From: a candidate division BRC1 bacterium ADurb.Bin183
GTDB taxonomy: Bacteria > Sumerlaeota > Sumerlaeia > MWCT01
NCBI GenBank assembly: GCA_002070185.1
Contig: MWCT01000001.1
Span: forward strand, 124,001 to 188,000
Direction of reading: 5' to 3'
Length of the DNA stretch: 64,000 nucleotides
Shown: positions 42,551-50,985 of the stretch, piece by piece
Numbering within the stretch: position 1 is the stretch's first letter
How the letters are laid out: every line of letters starts with the position of its first letter
Notes under the pieces: model-generated
What the model saw: only the letters and a program-made list of their open reading frames with translations
The model's database searches: none
Told to the model about the DNA's origin: nothing
Position numbers and translations under genes: made by a program

Positions 42551-43438
42551 TTATTCTGCCGACTGTTTTGATGATTGAACGATGGAATCCCTGAATAATA
42601 AAAGCGTTTTCTCCCAATCCTCAGAAAGATGGTCAATGACGGCGACGCGGGCGTCAAGGGCTTTGGCAACTGTCTCCACCGTCCGCAGAGACGTTTGCGG
42701 GGGCGTGTAGATTATTTTAATTCGATGCTCTTTTGCCGTTTGGATAATTTCCATCATCTCCTTTGGTTTTGGCTCCCGCCCTTCGATTTCGATGACCATT
42801 TGTTTCAATCCATACTCTTCGGCAAAATATTGCCATGAGGGATGCATGGCTAAAAAAACGCTGCCTTTTTTGACGCCTTTGAAGGATTCGCGAATGGTCG
42901 CATCCAGCTTCGCCAGCTCGGCGACGAAAATTTCAAAATTCCTCTGATATGTCCCGCTGCTTGCCGCATCGGCTGATTGAAGCGCCTTCAAGATATTTTT
43001 CGCCTGAACGCGCGCGAGCGGCGGCGAAAGCCAGATATGCGGATCGAGCATCTTATCCTTTTTATCGCCATGCTCATGCCCGCGATGGGCGTCCATCGCC
43101 AGCTTTTTGATGCCCTCGTCTGTGCGGCAGATAAGCAGGCGCGGATTGGCGGCGGCGAATCTGGGCAGCCAGACATCTTCAAAAGGGAAGCCGATGGCGA
43201 AATAAATACGGGACTGGCTGAGCGCGGTCATTTGTTGAGGTTTGGGCTCGTAAGTTTCCGCGCAGCCGCCGGCGGGCGCCATGACTGTTATGCGGACGCG
43301 GCTGCCGCCGATTTTTTCCACGAAATATTTCTGTGGCGGAATGCTCACCGTTATCTGTATGGGTTCTGCGGCAATACACGCACCCGCCAAAAGGCAAAAA
43401 ACGGCGGAGATGAAAAACAGGCGCATCAATTTTTTCAA
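42551..43438 (-). CDS. Metal ABC transporter substrate-binding protein (ZnuA-like)
   Basis: Periplasmic metal-binding protein, 295 residues. A signal peptide (FFISAVFCLLAGACIAAEP) is followed by a His-rich loop (HRGHEHGDKKDK) and DPHIWLSPPLA; AMHPSWQYFAEEYGL and AVIDHLSEDW supply later ligands. Where many relatives have His before YEP, this one reads CAETYEP, an Glu-containing variant known in some phyla. The start is ambiguous: TTG 43438 overlaps the regulator stop by four bases, while ATG 43426 lies 12 bases after GGGGAG. Zinc is the best guess for the metal because of the His-rich loop. Confidence 0.88.
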   Translation of the reverse strand: MKKLMRLFFISAVFCLLAGACIAAEPIQITVSIPPQKYFVEKIGGSRVRITVMAPAGGCAETYEPKPQQMTALSQSRIYFAIGFPFEDVWLPRFAAANPRLLICRTDEGIKKLAMDAHRGHEHGDKKDKMLDPHIWLSPPLARVQAKNILKALQSADAASSGTYQRNFEIFVAELAKLDATIRESFKGVKKGSVFLAMHPSWQYFAEEYGLKQMVIEIEGREPKPKEMMEIIQTAKEHRIKIIYTPPQTSLRTVETVAKALDARVAVIDHLSEDWEKTLLLFRDSIVQSSKQSAE

Positions 43439-44871
43439 CTCCCCTTTTTCTTGAATTCGTCCGGCTGCAAGCCGAGCTTCTCCAGCTTTTCATAAAGGTT
43501 GCGGCGGCTGACGCCGGAAAGACGCGCGGCTTCGGTCACGCTCCCGCCGGTTATTTCCAAAAGTTCGCGCATGTATTCAGATTCAAATTGCGTCCGTGCC
43601 TCGCGATAATCGGCGGGAATGGCGCGCGTCGAAACGGGTTGCGGCTCGCTCCCCAAAATTTTTGAGGGAGTCAGATTGTTGCGGATATCCGCCGGAATAT
43701 CCTCCGCTTTTATGACATCCCCCTCCAGCAGCACAATAACCCGCTCCAAAACATTTTCGAGTTCGCGCACGTTGCCGGGCCATCGGTATTGCTCAAGCAG
43801 GCGCAGCGCGGGCGGGGAGATGGAGACCGACGGCTTGTGCAGACGCGGCGCGATTTTTTTTAGAAAATGATCCACAAGCAAAAGGATGTCCCCCTCGCGC
43901 TCTCGCAGCGCAGGCATCAAAACGTTTATCACGTTCAGCCGATAAAATAAATCCTGTCTGAATTGCCCCTCTTCTATCGCTTTGGGGATATCCCGATTGG
44001 TGGCGGCGAGCAGACGGATGTCCACCGCTATCTGCCTCAATCCGCCGATGCGCTGAATCTGATGTTCTTGGAGGACGCGCAATAATTTCGATTGCAGCTG
44101 AAGCGGCATTTCTCCGATTTCATCCAGAAAAAGCGTGCCGCCGTGCGCCAGTTCAATCAGTCCGATTTTCATCTGCGCGGCGCCTGTGAACGAACCCTTC
44201 TCGTAGCCGAAGAGCTCCGATTCGAGCAGATTCTCCGGAATGCAGGCGCAATCAATCGGCACAAAACGTCCCGCGTGGCGGGGGCTGGCTTTGTGGATGA
44301 ACCGCGCGGCGAGCTCCTTTCCCGTGCCGCTTTCGCCGCCGATGAGAACGGAGCTGTCCGTGCCGGCGATTTTCTCCAGAACCTGACGCACCTCCATCAT
44401 AGCGGGGCTTTCGCCGATGAGATTCACATCCGCATGGGCGCGCCGTATCTGCTCGGCAAAGATGGTCGTCTCCCGCGTGAGCCGCTGCACCTCAATCGCT
44501 TTTTCAATATTGGCGAGCAGCTCCTCCGTCTGGAACGGCTTGGTCACATAATGAAAAGCCCCTTCCTTCATCGCCTGAATAGCGCCGTCAATGCTTGCGA
44601 ACGCCGTCATGATGATAACGGCGATGTTGGGGAAATTCTTTTTCACCTCTTTTAAAACATCCATGCCGGAGCGCTCCGGCATCCGAATATCCGTCAGCAC
44701 AACCTCCGGTTGATATTTGCCGACGTATTCCAGACCCATGGTCGGGTTGGTGAATGCGGTGACGTGGTAGCCTTCCATGTTGAGGATTTTTGTGAGGATT
44801 TTGCACATATCCTCCTCATCGTCGAAAACGACGACCGTCCCGCGGTAATTAGATTGATGCAGATCCGACAT
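43435..44871 (-). CDS. Sigma-54-dependent response regulator (NtrC family)
   Basis: Transcription activator for sigma-54 promoters. A receiver domain (about residues 10-125, phospho-acceptor in VVLTDIRMPERSG), the AAA+ domain with GESGTGKE (Walker A), GYEKGSFTGA (the sigma-54 contact loop, Ser for the common Ala) and FLDEIGEMPLQ (Walker B), and a Fis-type helix-turn-helix (GSVTEAARLSGVSRRNLYEKL) follow in order. ATG 44871 is chosen over upstream in-frame ATGs because GGCGGA lies six bases before it. No sensor kinase is adjacent. It is coupled to the metal-binding gene downstream, so it may control metal uptake, but its targets are not known. Confidence 0.93.
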   Translation of the reverse strand: MSDLHQSNYRGTVVVFDDEEDMCKILTKILNMEGYHVTAFTNPTMGLEYVGKYQPEVVLTDIRMPERSGMDVLKEVKKNFPNIAVIIMTAFASIDGAIQAMKEGAFHYVTKPFQTEELLANIEKAIEVQRLTRETTIFAEQIRRAHADVNLIGESPAMMEVRQVLEKIAGTDSSVLIGGESGTGKELAARFIHKASPRHAGRFVPIDCACIPENLLESELFGYEKGSFTGAAQMKIGLIELAHGGTLFLDEIGEMPLQLQSKLLRVLQEHQIQRIGGLRQIAVDIRLLAATNRDIPKAIEEGQFRQDLFYRLNVINVLMPALREREGDILLLVDHFLKKIAPRLHKPSVSISPPALRLLEQYRWPGNVRELENVLERVIVLLEGDVIKAEDIPADIRNNLTPSKILGSEPQPVSTRAIPADYREARTQFESEYMRELLEITGGSVTEAARLSGVSRRNLYEKLEKLGLQPDEFKKKGS

Positions 44872-44894
44872 AATCATTCCGCCGAATAAATTGT

Positions 44895-45371
44895 TCAAAC
44901 GCCGGTTTTGTTAATGGCGCGGGCGACCAACTGGTCGCATCGCTCGTTTTCCGGATGACCGGCGTGCCCTTTCACCCAGTGCCAGCAAATGTTATGTTTC
45001 TGGATGAGGGCGTCGAGAGTCTGCCAGAGATCAAGATTCTTCAACTCGCCGCCTTTGCGTATCCAGTTGCGCTTTTTCCAGCTGGGCATCCACTCCGTCA
45101 CGCCCAATTTCAGATATTGCGAATCCGTATAAAGATTCACAACGCAACGCTTTTTCAGCGATTCAAGGGCGCGAATGGCGGCGGTCATCTCCATGCGGTT
45201 GTTGGTTGTGTTGTTTTCCGCGCCGGAAAGTTCCTTGCGGCGTCCGTCGGAAATTAAAACCGCCGCCCAGCCGCCGCGGCCCAGATTCGGATCGCAGCCG
45301 CCGTCTGTATAAATAGTCACAATAGGAAAATTCTCCGCAGCCATCTTTCTCGCGCCTTCCATAATTTCCAT
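44895..45371 (-). CDS. rnhA: Ribonuclease HI
   Basis: Cuts RNA in RNA-DNA hybrids. Acidic active-site residues are visible in YTDGGCDPNLGRGGW, NRMEMTAAIRAL and YTDSQYLKLGV, with HWVKGHAGHPENERCDQLV at the end containing the flexible-loop His and last Asp. At 158 residues it is of E. coli RnhA type. GAGAG lies eight bases before ATG 45371; later in-frame ATGs are possible. It is the first gene of the minus-strand run, which continues with the NtrC-type regulator 23 bases on. Confidence 0.95.
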   Translation of the reverse strand: MEIMEGARKMAAENFPIVTIYTDGGCDPNLGRGGWAAVLISDGRRKELSGAENNTTNNRMEMTAAIRALESLKKRCVVNLYTDSQYLKLGVTEWMPSWKKRNWIRKGGELKNLDLWQTLDALIQKHNICWHWVKGHAGHPENERCDQLVARAINKTGV

Positions 45372-45488
45372 CTTTCATCTCTCTTTTGATGGGTTTGTGT
45401 CAATTAGGAACTGTGCGCATATATGACTTGACGAAACGCGGCGCTGGTCTTGATACCTTTCATGAAAGTTTTTGTAAAAGGTATGCAA

Positions 45489-46718
45489 ATGAACAAAAAA
45501 CTTTTTTCTCGACTGAGCGCCGCTATTCTGTGCGCCCTGATTTTATATGCCGCTGCTGCCCTGTTCGCGCAAACGCCCGAGCCCGCTCATCCGAAAGCCG
45601 CCTATACATCGCTCCCGCCGCAGGAGCCGGAAACCGGCGCCATCGCCCGCATCATCTTTTTCTCCGATATCACGTGCGAGGAATGTCAGGAGATGAAGGC
45701 GAAAATCCTGCCCGATCTTATTAAAAAATATCCCGGGCAGATTGCCTGCCGCATATACGACATCGGCAACACAGCCAATTTTGCCTTGCTCGACCGCTTT
45801 GAAAAAAAATACGGCAGGGCGCAAAATGAAGTGCCCATCATTTTCATAGACGGCAAAACACGCAGCGGATTTTTACAAGAAGTCAAACCCAATCTGGAAA
45901 AAGACATCCAAGAAGCCATCGCCAAAGGCGGCTCCCCTTGGGCTGAACCTGCGCCGCTTGAGCCGGAGGTTTCCGATACGGATATTGTCAAAGAGCGGCT
46001 CAAATCACTGACCCTCATGGCTGTCATCGGCGCCGGATTTATTGACGGCTTCAACCCCTGCGCCTTCACAACCATTATATTTTTGATTTCCTACCTGACG
46101 CTTTTGGGCAAAAACCGCAAAGCCGTTTTGCGCACGGGCATCCTTTACACCATCGCTGTATTTCTCACCTACCTTGCGCTCGGATTCGGTTTGCTCACAA
46201 TAGTCTCGCGTCTTGTCAATATCAGAATGGCGAGCAAAATAATTTACGGAATCACCGGACTGGTCACGCTCGGCGTGGCGTTTTTTGCCCTTAAAGATTT
46301 CTTCAAGGCAAAGCGGGGGGAGTTTCGCGACATGTCCCTTAAACTTTCGGAAGATATGCAAAAACGCATCCGACAGTCCATCCATGACAAATTAAAGAAC
46401 ATGGGCATGATTACCGGCGCACTGGCATTGGGGATACTTGTGGCGATGTTCGAATTGCCCTGCACCGGACAGGTTTATCTGCCGATAGTCACTGCGCTTT
46501 CCAACCCGCAGATACGCGCCCGCGCCATCCCGTATCTGATATTATACAACATAATATTTATAGCGCCGCTGGTTGTAGTTTTTCTGGTCGCGTATTTTGG
46601 CATATCCTCGCAAACCATCGGCGAGCGTTTCAAACGGCACGTAGCGACGATAAAATTTGCGATGGGCATCTTCTTCATCGCCCTCTCCGCAGTCCTCTTC
46701 TACATGGCGCTGCACTAA
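45489..46718 (+). CDS. Thioredoxin-like domain fused to CcdA/DsbD-type membrane protein
   Basis: Envelope thiol-redox protein. A signal peptide (LILYAAAALFAQ) is followed by a thioredoxin-like domain (residues about 45-140) with FFSDITCEECQEM, a CxxC motif of CEEC, and VPIIFIDGKT (cis-Pro). A six-helix CcdA/DsbD-like module begins at GFIDGFNPCAFTTIIFLISY and ends with MFELPCTGQVYLPIV; the two cysteines in NPC and LPC are the pair that accepts electrons in that family. The domain order, thioredoxin before membrane module, is the reverse of DsbD's C-terminal thioredoxin. ATG 45489 is chosen because AAAAGG lies seven bases upstream. It likely moves reducing power outward. Confidence 0.82.
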   Translation: MNKKLFSRLSAAILCALILYAAAALFAQTPEPAHPKAAYTSLPPQEPETGAIARIIFFSDITCEECQEMKAKILPDLIKKYPGQIACRIYDIGNTANFALLDRFEKKYGRAQNEVPIIFIDGKTRSGFLQEVKPNLEKDIQEAIAKGGSPWAEPAPLEPEVSDTDIVKERLKSLTLMAVIGAGFIDGFNPCAFTTIIFLISYLTLLGKNRKAVLRTGILYTIAVFLTYLALGFGLLTIVSRLVNIRMASKIIYGITGLVTLGVAFFALKDFFKAKRGEFRDMSLKLSEDMQKRIRQSIHDKLKNMGMITGALALGILVAMFELPCTGQVYLPIVTALSNPQIRARAIPYLILYNIIFIAPLVVVFLVAYFGISSQTIGERFKRHVATIKFAMGIFFIALSAVLFYMALH

Positions 46719-46898
46719 TATTCATAATGCGCCCCGCCCCACCATCCTTCACCCCTCCATCCCCCCTCTGGGGTCAATCCCGGTATTTCGTTAATATCCG
46801 ATTGTGGCGATATTCGAATCAATCGCTGTTGCCTAAAAAGTTATTTGAATTGTTGGGGAGACCGTGTCCAGAATTTTGATTGTCAACGAATGGTTCGT

Positions 46899-47885
46899 TT
46901 AAAATTTTTTCAAAGCGCGCAGCGCGGCTGCCCATGCGCGCGGGGGATCGTCGCAGGCTATCCAAGATTCGTGGGCGCAGCCTTCGTAACCCCACAAAGC
47001 GAGATTGCCCACGCCTTCCGCCGCCGCCAGTTCGATGGCGCGCCCAATCTCCGCCTCGCTACCGCGTTTGATTTTGCAAACCTGTATCCATATCTGCGCC
47101 TCGAGTCCATTGCGCGCGCATAAATCTTTTATCAGCGCTGAGTAGTCGGAAACAATTTCGACTGGTTTTTGTAACCATTGCCAATATGGGTCGGCGCCGA
47201 GTGTTTCCAGATAGGGCAGCTGCGCCCACGCAAGCCAGTCCTCGCGCGAGGCATCCGCGTCCCGGCGCGGTGCAAGGCAGAGGGCGTTGCGCAATCCCGC
47301 CGCGGCGCTCCGCTCCATAAGCAGATTCAAGAAATCCCGCAGGCATTCGGATTTGAAATCAACGACATCGGGCGTTTCCTTTGCGGGCATGGCGCGCCCC
47401 CGTGTTTTTCTGTAAAGTTTGCGGCAGAATTCGCAACGGCAGCCCCAGCGCCCGGCGCGTCCGCCGAGGAAGTTCGGGTTGTGGAAATGCGGCTCATCCC
47501 AGAGGATAACATCCGCTTTTGATTCCGCCGCCGCCGCAATCCATTCCATCATGAAATCGCGGAAGAGGGGATTATTGGGGCATGCCAGCGCCGCAGGTCG
47601 TCCGTCGTCGAGTATCTGACAGGCGTCAAAGATATGCTCCGAGGCGAACTGGGAGAATGCCTCGCCGCCGAAAACTTTGCCCACGCCCCAAGGGTCGAGA
47701 TGAGCCTCCATGCCGGCGTCGTGCGTTGCCGCGACGATTTCCTTCATAGTTTTGCGGTGAAACGCCAAGTCAAATTCGCTGAATGTGTGAAGCGCGTAGG
47801 TAAAATGATGCCGAGCCAGACCGCGCATATCCGCCGCCACGTGCCGAACAATCCTGTTTCCGAAATAAGAACATCCCAGTTTCAC
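46899..47885 (-). CDS. TIM-barrel-like protein with CxCxxC motif, function unknown
   Basis: Not firmly recognised. The 328 residues alternate strands and helices as in a beta/alpha barrel. ADVILWDEPHFHNPNF looks like a glycosidase-type acidic strand end, then WGCRCEFCRKLY gives a CxCxxC cluster common in uncharacterised glycoside-hydrolase-like proteins. No signal peptide is present, so it would act in the cytoplasm. The start is GTG 47885, with GGGAGG nine bases upstream. Aromatic-rich strands (AQIWIQVCKI, GVGNLALWGYEGCAHESWIA) support a carbohydrate role. It is separated from the kinase gene upstream by 219 bases that include a short inverted repeat (48081-48097). Confidence 0.55.
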   Translation of the reverse strand: MKLGCSYFGNRIVRHVAADMRGLARHHFTYALHTFSEFDLAFHRKTMKEIVAATHDAGMEAHLDPWGVGKVFGGEAFSQFASEHIFDACQILDDGRPAALACPNNPLFRDFMMEWIAAAAESKADVILWDEPHFHNPNFLGGRAGRWGCRCEFCRKLYRKTRGRAMPAKETPDVVDFKSECLRDFLNLLMERSAAAGLRNALCLAPRRDADASREDWLAWAQLPYLETLGADPYWQWLQKPVEIVSDYSALIKDLCARNGLEAQIWIQVCKIKRGSEAEIGRAIELAAAEGVGNLALWGYEGCAHESWIACDDPPRAWAAALRALKKF

Positions 47886-48104
47886 AATGCCCGCCTCCCA
47901 TGCCGCAATTTATAAATTCAAAAAGGGCTATACATTAAAAAAAATATCGGAGGCAACAGCATTTTTTTGAGTATAACGATGCGGCAGCCCAAAACGCCAT
48001 TCAGTTTGTCAGGGGCAAATAATAAACTTATGCGCGCGATGAACGTCGGTTTGCGAATTATGGAGCCGTTTTTTTTGCTACCGTTAAAGACTAACGGCTG
48101 ATGG

Positions 48105-49802
48105 CTAATATTTGAAACTGCTGCCGCCGATGAATTCGCGGAGGATGGAATCCTCAGGGACGTTTTCATCCGCCACGTCAAGGAAATAGGAGAGAAATTT
48201 CAACAGTCGGCAAGCCTCGGAATAGAGCGGCTCGTTTTTGTTTATTTCCTTCAAACGCGGCACGGCGTATTTCTTCAGCACGCCCACTTCATATACGAGC
48301 GCGGAGTTGAACATGACATCGGCGTTTTCTTGATAGGGAAAGATGTTTTTCTCCTCGCCGCGGCGGACGCTGGGCCAACGCCCTATGGTCTCTCTGGCGG
48401 GGTAGTTGCGGAATTGGCTGTCGCGCACGATGCGCCGCAAAAGCCGCGAATCGGATGTGAATACGCGGTTGTGATTATCAACATTGAGCGTAGTCAAGGC
48501 GCTCACATAAATTCGATATTTCAGCCCGTCCGGTATTTCTGAAAGAAGCCTGTGATTGAGCGAGTGGATCCCCTCGAGGATGATAATCTGATTTTTTTCA
48601 AGACGCAGCGTCGCGCCTTTTTTTCGCATTCCGGAGGGGAAATCAAAGCGCGGCATCTGCATCGTTTCGCCCGCCAGAAGCCCGCGGATCACACGGTTCA
48701 GATAATGGTAATCAATCGCCTCAAACGCTTCAAAGTCGTATTCGCCATCATCGCCGCGAGGCGTCAGCTCCCGGTTCACAAAAAAATCATCTGCAGCGAT
48801 GACAACAGGACGGAAGCCGTTGACGCGCAGCTGAATGCAAAGCCGTTTGGAGAATGTGGTTTTGCCGGAGGAAGAAGGTCCGCCGATGAGAATGATGCGC
48901 GGCTGATTTTTGTGCCGAGTGATGGTGTCCGCAATGTAGGCTATCTTCTTTTCCTGTAACGCCTCCGCAACTTTGATGAATTCCTCAATTCCGCCCTTTG
49001 TAATTATATCGTTGAGAAGACTGACCGTCTCCAGTCCGAGAATCTTCGCCCACGACTCATATTCCTGAAAGACTTTGAACATCTTGGGCTGCGGGACAAA
49101 AGGGGGCAGATGAGGCAGGCTTTCCAACGTGGGAGAGCGCAGGATAAATCCCGGCGGATAATAAGCAAGGTCAAAGACCTTGAGATATCCGGTGCTGGGG
49201 ACTAAAAATCCATAAAAGTGATTCCACTCTCCGCCGCAGTAGTAGATGCTGACCGTTTCGCCGTTGCCGTTGCAGCGGTATTTAAGGAGCTGCGCCTTGT
49301 CCTTTTGACCGTGTTTGTAAAATAATCTGATGCCCTTTTCAAGCGGCACCTCCTTGCGGATAAAAGGCTCGTCGGCGTCAATAATTTCCCGCATCTTTTT
49401 TTTGATGATAGCCACATCCGTTTTGGTGATTTTGAATGAATTGATATTCTTATAGGAATTCGTGAAGAGTTCGCAGTAAACGCCTTTGGAAAGTGGGTGG
49501 TTCACATAAACTTGAAGGTCTGGGTAAATCTCTTTGACGGCTCGGACGAGGACAAAAATCAGGCTGCGTTGATAAAGCCGCATCCCATCCATCGAGCCCA
49601 AATGAACGGCGCTCAGTTTGCCGCTGTATGATATTTTGCGGTCGAGCTCCACAATTTTATTATCCAAATACGCCGCCACAACCGGGTGGGGGTATTCGAT
49701 GCCGGACTCCTCCAGCGCCTTGCGGACGGTGATGCCTTTGGGCAATGTCATAGCCGGATGTTCATTAACGGCAATCTCAATCTTTTTTCCTTTGTCTTTC
49801 AC
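48105..49802 (-). CDS. TGS-domain nucleoside (uridine) kinase-like protein
   Basis: Cytoplasmic P-loop kinase, 565 residues. The N-terminus is TGS-like (KGITVRKALEESG), followed by a threonyl-tRNA-synthetase second-additional-domain-like region (residues about 60-280, HPLSKGVYCELF, IYYCGGEWNHFYGFLV). The kinase domain begins near residue 300 with GGPSSSGKTTFSKRL (Walker A), then DDFFVNRELTP and PRFDFPSG and EGIHSLN, the pattern of uridine kinase and phosphoribulokinase. This fusion is widespread; its substrate is annotated as uridine or cytidine but is not well established. It follows the thioredoxin-like gene by 20 bases. Confidence 0.88.
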   Translation of the reverse strand: MKDKGKKIEIAVNEHPAMTLPKGITVRKALEESGIEYPHPVVAAYLDNKIVELDRKISYSGKLSAVHLGSMDGMRLYQRSLIFVLVRAVKEIYPDLQVYVNHPLSKGVYCELFTNSYKNINSFKITKTDVAIIKKKMREIIDADEPFIRKEVPLEKGIRLFYKHGQKDKAQLLKYRCNGNGETVSIYYCGGEWNHFYGFLVPSTGYLKVFDLAYYPPGFILRSPTLESLPHLPPFVPQPKMFKVFQEYESWAKILGLETVSLLNDIITKGGIEEFIKVAEALQEKKIAYIADTITRHKNQPRIILIGGPSSSGKTTFSKRLCIQLRVNGFRPVVIAADDFFVNRELTPRGDDGEYDFEAFEAIDYHYLNRVIRGLLAGETMQMPRFDFPSGMRKKGATLRLEKNQIIILEGIHSLNHRLLSEIPDGLKYRIYVSALTTLNVDNHNRVFTSDSRLLRRIVRDSQFRNYPARETIGRWPSVRRGEEKNIFPYQENADVMFNSALVYEVGVLKKYAVPRLKEINKNEPLYSEACRLLKFLSYFLDVADENVPEDSILREFIGGSSFKY

Positions 49803-49822
49803 GGTTTTTAATTTTCCTGTCT

Positions 49823-50908
49823 TTATTGTTTGGCGGGAACGGGAGCGGGCGTCGGCGTCGGGTAAAACTTTTCCGGCTCCTTCAAGGCGCGCAACTGGTT
49901 TTCAAGGATTGCGCTGTCGCCGATTTTTTGCAGCGCTTGGCTGAATTGCTCAATCGCCTCTGATTTTTTGCCGGATATCCAAAGCGCCTGAGAAAGTTCC
50001 ATCCTTTGCGAGGTTTCAATGCGGGAGGAAGTCGGCTCGATTGTTTTGACGGACGGTCCGGCGGTTGTGATGACCGTATCGGTTTTGCCCCCCAGCCAAC
50101 CCGAAAGGGCAGCCGAGATTTCATCAAATTTTGGCTCCGGATTGACCGGTCCCCAAATGAGATTGCCCATTTCGTCCACCGCCAGCAGGGCGGGCAGCTC
50201 GGTCAAATTAAAAGCCAGCGTAAAGAGAAATCCGGAATCCATCAAACAGACCGGACGCGGTTTCAGCGGCGTTAGATAAGGCTCCAGCCGTTCCCGTCCC
50301 TCGATGGTTTGCGCCGCCAAAAAGAAAACCGCCCCCTTTTCAGCAAATTCGGATGCCGCGATACTCCAGCGGGCAAGCGACTCTCGGCTCTTGTCCCACG
50401 GAGCCCATACAAGAATGATGACCTTTTTCCCTTTGTATTGGGAGAGCGAAACCGTTTCCTTTGCCATGTTGGGAATAGCAAAATCCGGCATGGCAACCGG
50501 TTGGGGGACATTCTCCTTCGGCTCGGGCGTCTTAAAGAATGTCATCTCGTTTGCCGAACGGTCATAGGCAAAGCGCACGTATCCAAAAGCCTCACCCACT
50601 TTTGAGGCAAGCAGAAGAGGTTTCCCTTTGCGTTCCACAACCGTGTGATGAGGGTCGTCCTTGTAAAAAGGAAGGCACATGATGTCCTTGCAAAGGATAA
50701 CCAGATTTTCGCCCTCCGATTTTAGATGCGCGCCAAAGATAACTCCCAGCGCCTTTTCGCTCAGATAGACCGAACCGTTTTCGAGAACCAGCGCCTCAAC
50801 CGCAGGAAAGGTCGTCGCCTCATCCCGCGCCCTGACCATTGTCAAATCTTGTCCGAATAATGCAAGCGATAGTGCAAAAAATAATAATATAAAAAAAAGC
50901 GTTCTCAC
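49823..50908 (-). CDS. Exported thioredoxin-like protein lacking active-site cysteines
   Basis: Secreted or periplasmic protein, 361 residues from GTG 50908 (GGGGGA seven bases upstream; the longer frame adds 25 non-homologous residues). A signal peptide (LFFILLFFALSLALFGQ) leads into a copper-amine-oxidase-N-like region (NGSVYLSEKALGVIFGA, to about residue 120). The next 150 residues have the AhpC/TlpA fold (MPDFAIPNMAKETVSLSQYKGKKVIILVW), but where TlpA proteins read WCPPC this one reads WAPWDKSR, so it has no redox cysteines; the cis-Pro segment (LTELPALLAVDE) remains. The last 60 residues are helical, TPR-like. It is probably a binding or scaffold protein. Confidence 0.75.
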   Translation of the reverse strand: MRTLFFILLFFALSLALFGQDLTMVRARDEATTFPAVEALVLENGSVYLSEKALGVIFGAHLKSEGENLVILCKDIMCLPFYKDDPHHTVVERKGKPLLLASKVGEAFGYVRFAYDRSANEMTFFKTPEPKENVPQPVAMPDFAIPNMAKETVSLSQYKGKKVIILVWAPWDKSRESLARWSIAASEFAEKGAVFFLAAQTIEGRERLEPYLTPLKPRPVCLMDSGFLFTLAFNLTELPALLAVDEMGNLIWGPVNPEPKFDEISAALSGWLGGKTDTVITTAGPSVKTIEPTSSRIETSQRMELSQALWISGKKSEAIEQFSQALQKIGDSAILENQLRALKEPEKFYPTPTPAPVPAKQ

Positions 50909-50985
50909 GATAAATCCCCCTTGTGCACGCAAATCAAGTCGGCTAACATAAACTTGAAGCGAACAGCGTGTCAACAGAAACAAGA

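Noticed and set aside
46885-46910. AACGAA/TTCGTT hairpin with a T run on the plus strand
   Set aside because: It lies at the 3' end of a minus-strand gene and over 160 bases after the nearest plus-strand stop; weak A/T-rich stem.
48081-48097. CCGTTA/TAACGG hairpin after the kinase gene as its terminator
   Set aside because: On the minus strand it is followed by A residues rather than T residues, so it does not have terminator polarity.
47918-48181. 87-codon minus frame between the kinase and TIM-barrel-like genes
   Set aside because: It overlaps the end of the kinase gene out of frame and has no ribosome-binding site or homology.
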